Shown here one piece after another: positions 5,696 to 6,905 of a stretch of DNA of 6,905 bases. Position 1 is the stretch's first letter. Every line of letters starts with the position of its first letter. The translations under genes and the position numbers were made by a program. The stretch covers positions 1-6,905 of the forward strand of contig SOIA01000347.1 in assembly GCA_004378665.1 (NCBI GenBank), in the 5' to 3' direction. Under the pieces are notes generated by a model. It was not told the origin of the DNA and ran no database searches. It was given only the letters and a program-made list of their open reading frames with translations. The stretch comes from Candidatus Aminicenantota bacterium. GTDB taxonomy: Bacteria > Acidobacteriota > Aminicenantia > Aminicenantales > Aminicenantaceae.

Positions 5696-6079
5696 ATGGC
5701 TTCGGATAAGAACAACGATTTGGAAAATTTTAGGAAGGAAATCCAGGAAGACATCCGGCCCTGGGGAAAATTTCGTTCTTTTCCCCATAAACAGGCTGGA
5801 AGCATCAAGATCATAACAGTTGAACCGGGTGGAACTCTATCTCTCCAGTACCATCACCGCCGCAGTGAATTTTGGATTGTTCTGGACAAGGGATTAGAAG
5901 TGACTGTCGGGGATAAAGTCTGGCAGCCAGAAAAGAACGAAGAAATCTTTATCACCCGAGAAACTCCACATCGTCTTCGCTGTATCGGTCGGGAACACGC
6001 CAGGATTATGGAGATCTGGATCGGCCATTCTGATGAATCTGACATTGTCCGCCTGGAAGATGAGTACGGAAGATCATAA
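5696..6079 (+). CDS. Stand-alone mannose-6-phosphate isomerase type II cupin
   Basis: This 127-residue protein is essentially only the cupin domain found at the C-terminus of bifunctional phosphomannose isomerase/GDP-mannose pyrophosphorylase enzymes (ManC/AlgA type). It starts with the RPWG motif (21-24), typical of the beginning of that domain. A core follows with PGGTLSLQYHHRRSEFW (44-60), VTVGDK (69-74), a TPHRL element (90-94) and the closing DIVRLEDEYGR (116-126). His53, His54, Glu58 and His92 are the expected metal-binding residues of the cupin. The family interconverts mannose-6-phosphate and fructose-6-phosphate, feeding GDP-mannose for polysaccharides. No nucleotidyltransferase domain is present, and the 5' flank shows no remnant of one. 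Substrate is inferred from family; another sugar-phosphate or a binding role is possible. It appears to be a single-gene unit. Confidence 0.85.
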   Translation: MASDKNNDLENFRKEIQEDIRPWGKFRSFPHKQAGSIKIITVEPGGTLSLQYHHRRSEFWIVLDKGLEVTVGDKVWQPEKNEEIFITRETPHRLRCIGREHARIMEIWIGHSDESDIVRLEDEYGRS

Positions 6080-6101
6080 GTTAAAAAAGCAGGAGAATAG
6101 G

Positions 6102-6147
6102 GGGACATCATACTGAATTAAAAATTTATTATGGTCCCTTTTTTTTT
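6102..6147 (+). terminator. Intrinsic terminator after the cupin gene
   Basis: GGGAC (6102-6106) pairs with GTCCC (6134-6138). After a two-base bulge (AT, 6107-6108), CATA (6109-6112) pairs with TATG (6130-6133), around an A/T-rich loop that can itself pair. Nine T follow at 6139-6147. This is a good rho-independent terminator on the + strand. On the - strand the stem also forms, but no T-run directly follows, so it should serve the opposing sirtuin gene less well. Confidence 0.75.
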
Positions 6148-6152
6148 ATATT

Positions 6153-6905
6153 TTACTTATTCTTCAAGCTGCGGACGATCTGAGGAAGTACCCTGCCCGC
6201 CTCTCCGTGCACCACAACATCCGCTTCATGGTCCAGGGCCGTATCCTCCTTGTTGATGATTGCCAGAAAGGCACCGTTTTGCCTGGCTTTCTGCGGAATC
6301 GCGGCGGCCGGATAGACAACCAATGAACTCCCCACAACAAGAAGAAAATCGCATTGTTCAGCTTCTTTAAAGGCAGAAGCGAGAGTTTGAGGATCCAGAG
6401 CTTCGCCAAAAAAGACCACATCTGGCCTGAGCTTTCCTTGGCATTCTGCACAGAGCGGAGGGCTTGTGTCCTTCAGCCTGTCATAGGCATCTTCCATAGT
6501 GTATTTCCGCGAACAGCCCATGCAGGACATGATCCGTGTGGTTCCATGCAATTCTACAACAGATGAAGAACCAGCATCTTGATGAAGCCCGTCTATGTTC
6601 TGGGTAATGACTGTTTCTAAATACCCCAAAGCCTCCATCTCAGCCAGGGCCAGATGTCCTTGGCCTGGTTTTGATTTCTTGAGCAGCGGATACCGCACTT
6701 CCCGAAAGAAATTCCAGTAATAAGACGGATCTCGAAGGAAATAGCTAATGTTTGCGTATCGATTCGGATCATATTTATTCCAAAGTCCATCCGTCCCTCT
6801 GTAGGTAGGAATACCGCACTCTGCAGAAATTCCTGCACCCGTAAAAGCCACGACATACTTGGAATCCCTTATCCTTGAAGAGACATTTTTTAGAGTATCA
6901 TTCAT
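6153..6905 (-). CDS. cobB: Sir2-family NAD-dependent protein deacylase (sirtuin)
   Basis: Sirtuins remove acyl groups from protein lysines using NAD. The 250-residue protein has all main elements: GAGISAECGIPTYRG (23-37) for NAD binding, TQNIDGLHQDAG (101-112), catalytic His120 followed by Gly121, and a zinc site with Cys128, Cys131, Cys152 and Cys155. It also has RPDVVFFGEAL (160-170), VVGSSLVVYPA (190-200) and IINKE (216-220). Length is normal for a bacterial sirtuin. By hand alignment the Tyr-x-x-Arg pair that marks desuccinylases/CobB-type pockets is replaced by Phe67 and Val70, so plain deacetylase activity is more likely; this is inferred. The ATG is the last three bases of the window, so promoter, ribosome-binding site and any longer N-terminus lie outside. 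It is convergent with the cupin gene, and the gene symbol is used only in the broad sense. Confidence 0.93.
   Translation of the reverse strand: MNDTLKNVSSRIRDSKYVVAFTGAGISAECGIPTYRGTDGLWNKYDPNRYANISYFLRDPSYYWNFFREVRYPLLKKSKPGQGHLALAEMEALGYLETVITQNIDGLHQDAGSSSVVELHGTTRIMSCMGCSRKYTMEDAYDRLKDTSPPLCAECQGKLRPDVVFFGEALDPQTLASAFKEAEQCDFLLVVGSSLVVYPAAAIPQKARQNGAFLAIINKEDTALDHEADVVVHGEAGRVLPQIVRSLKNK

Noticed and set aside
5497..5709. Open frame of 70 codons starting at TTG in the ssb-cupin gap
   Set aside because: No ribosome-binding site, no recognisable protein character, and it runs into the well-supported cupin start in another frame.
1..6905. CRISPR arrays, insertion sequences, integration sites or phage genes
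   Set aside because: No regularly spaced repeats, transposase motifs or terminal inverted repeats were seen. Gene content is conserved core functions.

Overview
The window carries a complete Tol-Pal envelope locus, with a single-stranded DNA-binding protein gene attached to its 3' end, followed by two unrelated housekeeping-type genes. A Tol-Pal system with a Pal lipoprotein means a diderm (Gram-negative) bacterium with a peptidoglycan-anchored outer membrane. Base composition is balanced by eye. TolA is short and glycine-rich and has no cysteine, unlike the gammaproteobacterial type, and ssb directly follows cpoB. Both point away from Enterobacteria. An Acidobacteriota/Aminicenantes-like lineage is my guess, at low confidence and not proven by anything in the sequence.

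Layout, left to right: (1) 1-159 is a leader with no convincing gene and a candidate promoter very close to tolQ. (2) tolQ-tolR-tolA-tolB (160-3340) are tightly packed on the + strand, with an 11-nt overlap, a 1-nt gap and a 4-nt ATGA overlap. (3) A 204-nt gap (3341-3544) holds a near-consensus sigma70 promoter (TTGACA, 17 bp, TATAAG), an inverted repeat over its -35 box, and a leader hairpin before a near-perfect Shine-Dalgarno sequence. (4) pal-cpoB-ssb (3545-5462) follow with a 3-nt gap and a 14-nt overlap. (5) A 233-nt gap (5463-5695) has a possible terminator. (6) A stand-alone mannose-6-phosphate-isomerase-type cupin gene lies at 5696-6079. (7) A convincing bulged terminator at 6102-6147 closes the cupin transcript. 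(8) A sirtuin deacetylase gene on the - strand (6153-6905) has its start codon as the last three bases of the window.

How the genes work together: TolQ and TolR form the proton-motive-force-driven inner-membrane stator. The TolA-like protein spans the periplasm. TolB is the soluble periplasmic propeller and Pal the outer-membrane lipoprotein that binds peptidoglycan. CpoB (YbgF) is the periplasmic coiled-coil/TPR partner. Together they support outer-membrane constriction and stability during division. SSB acts on DNA in the cytoplasm, and its placement as the last gene of the pal unit would tie its expression to envelope genes. The cupin (GDP-mannose/polysaccharide metabolism) and the sirtuin (protein lysine deacylation) appear functionally separate.

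I do not see a new multi-gene system. The parts most worth a second look are the operator-like control region upstream of pal and the coupling of ssb to cpoB.
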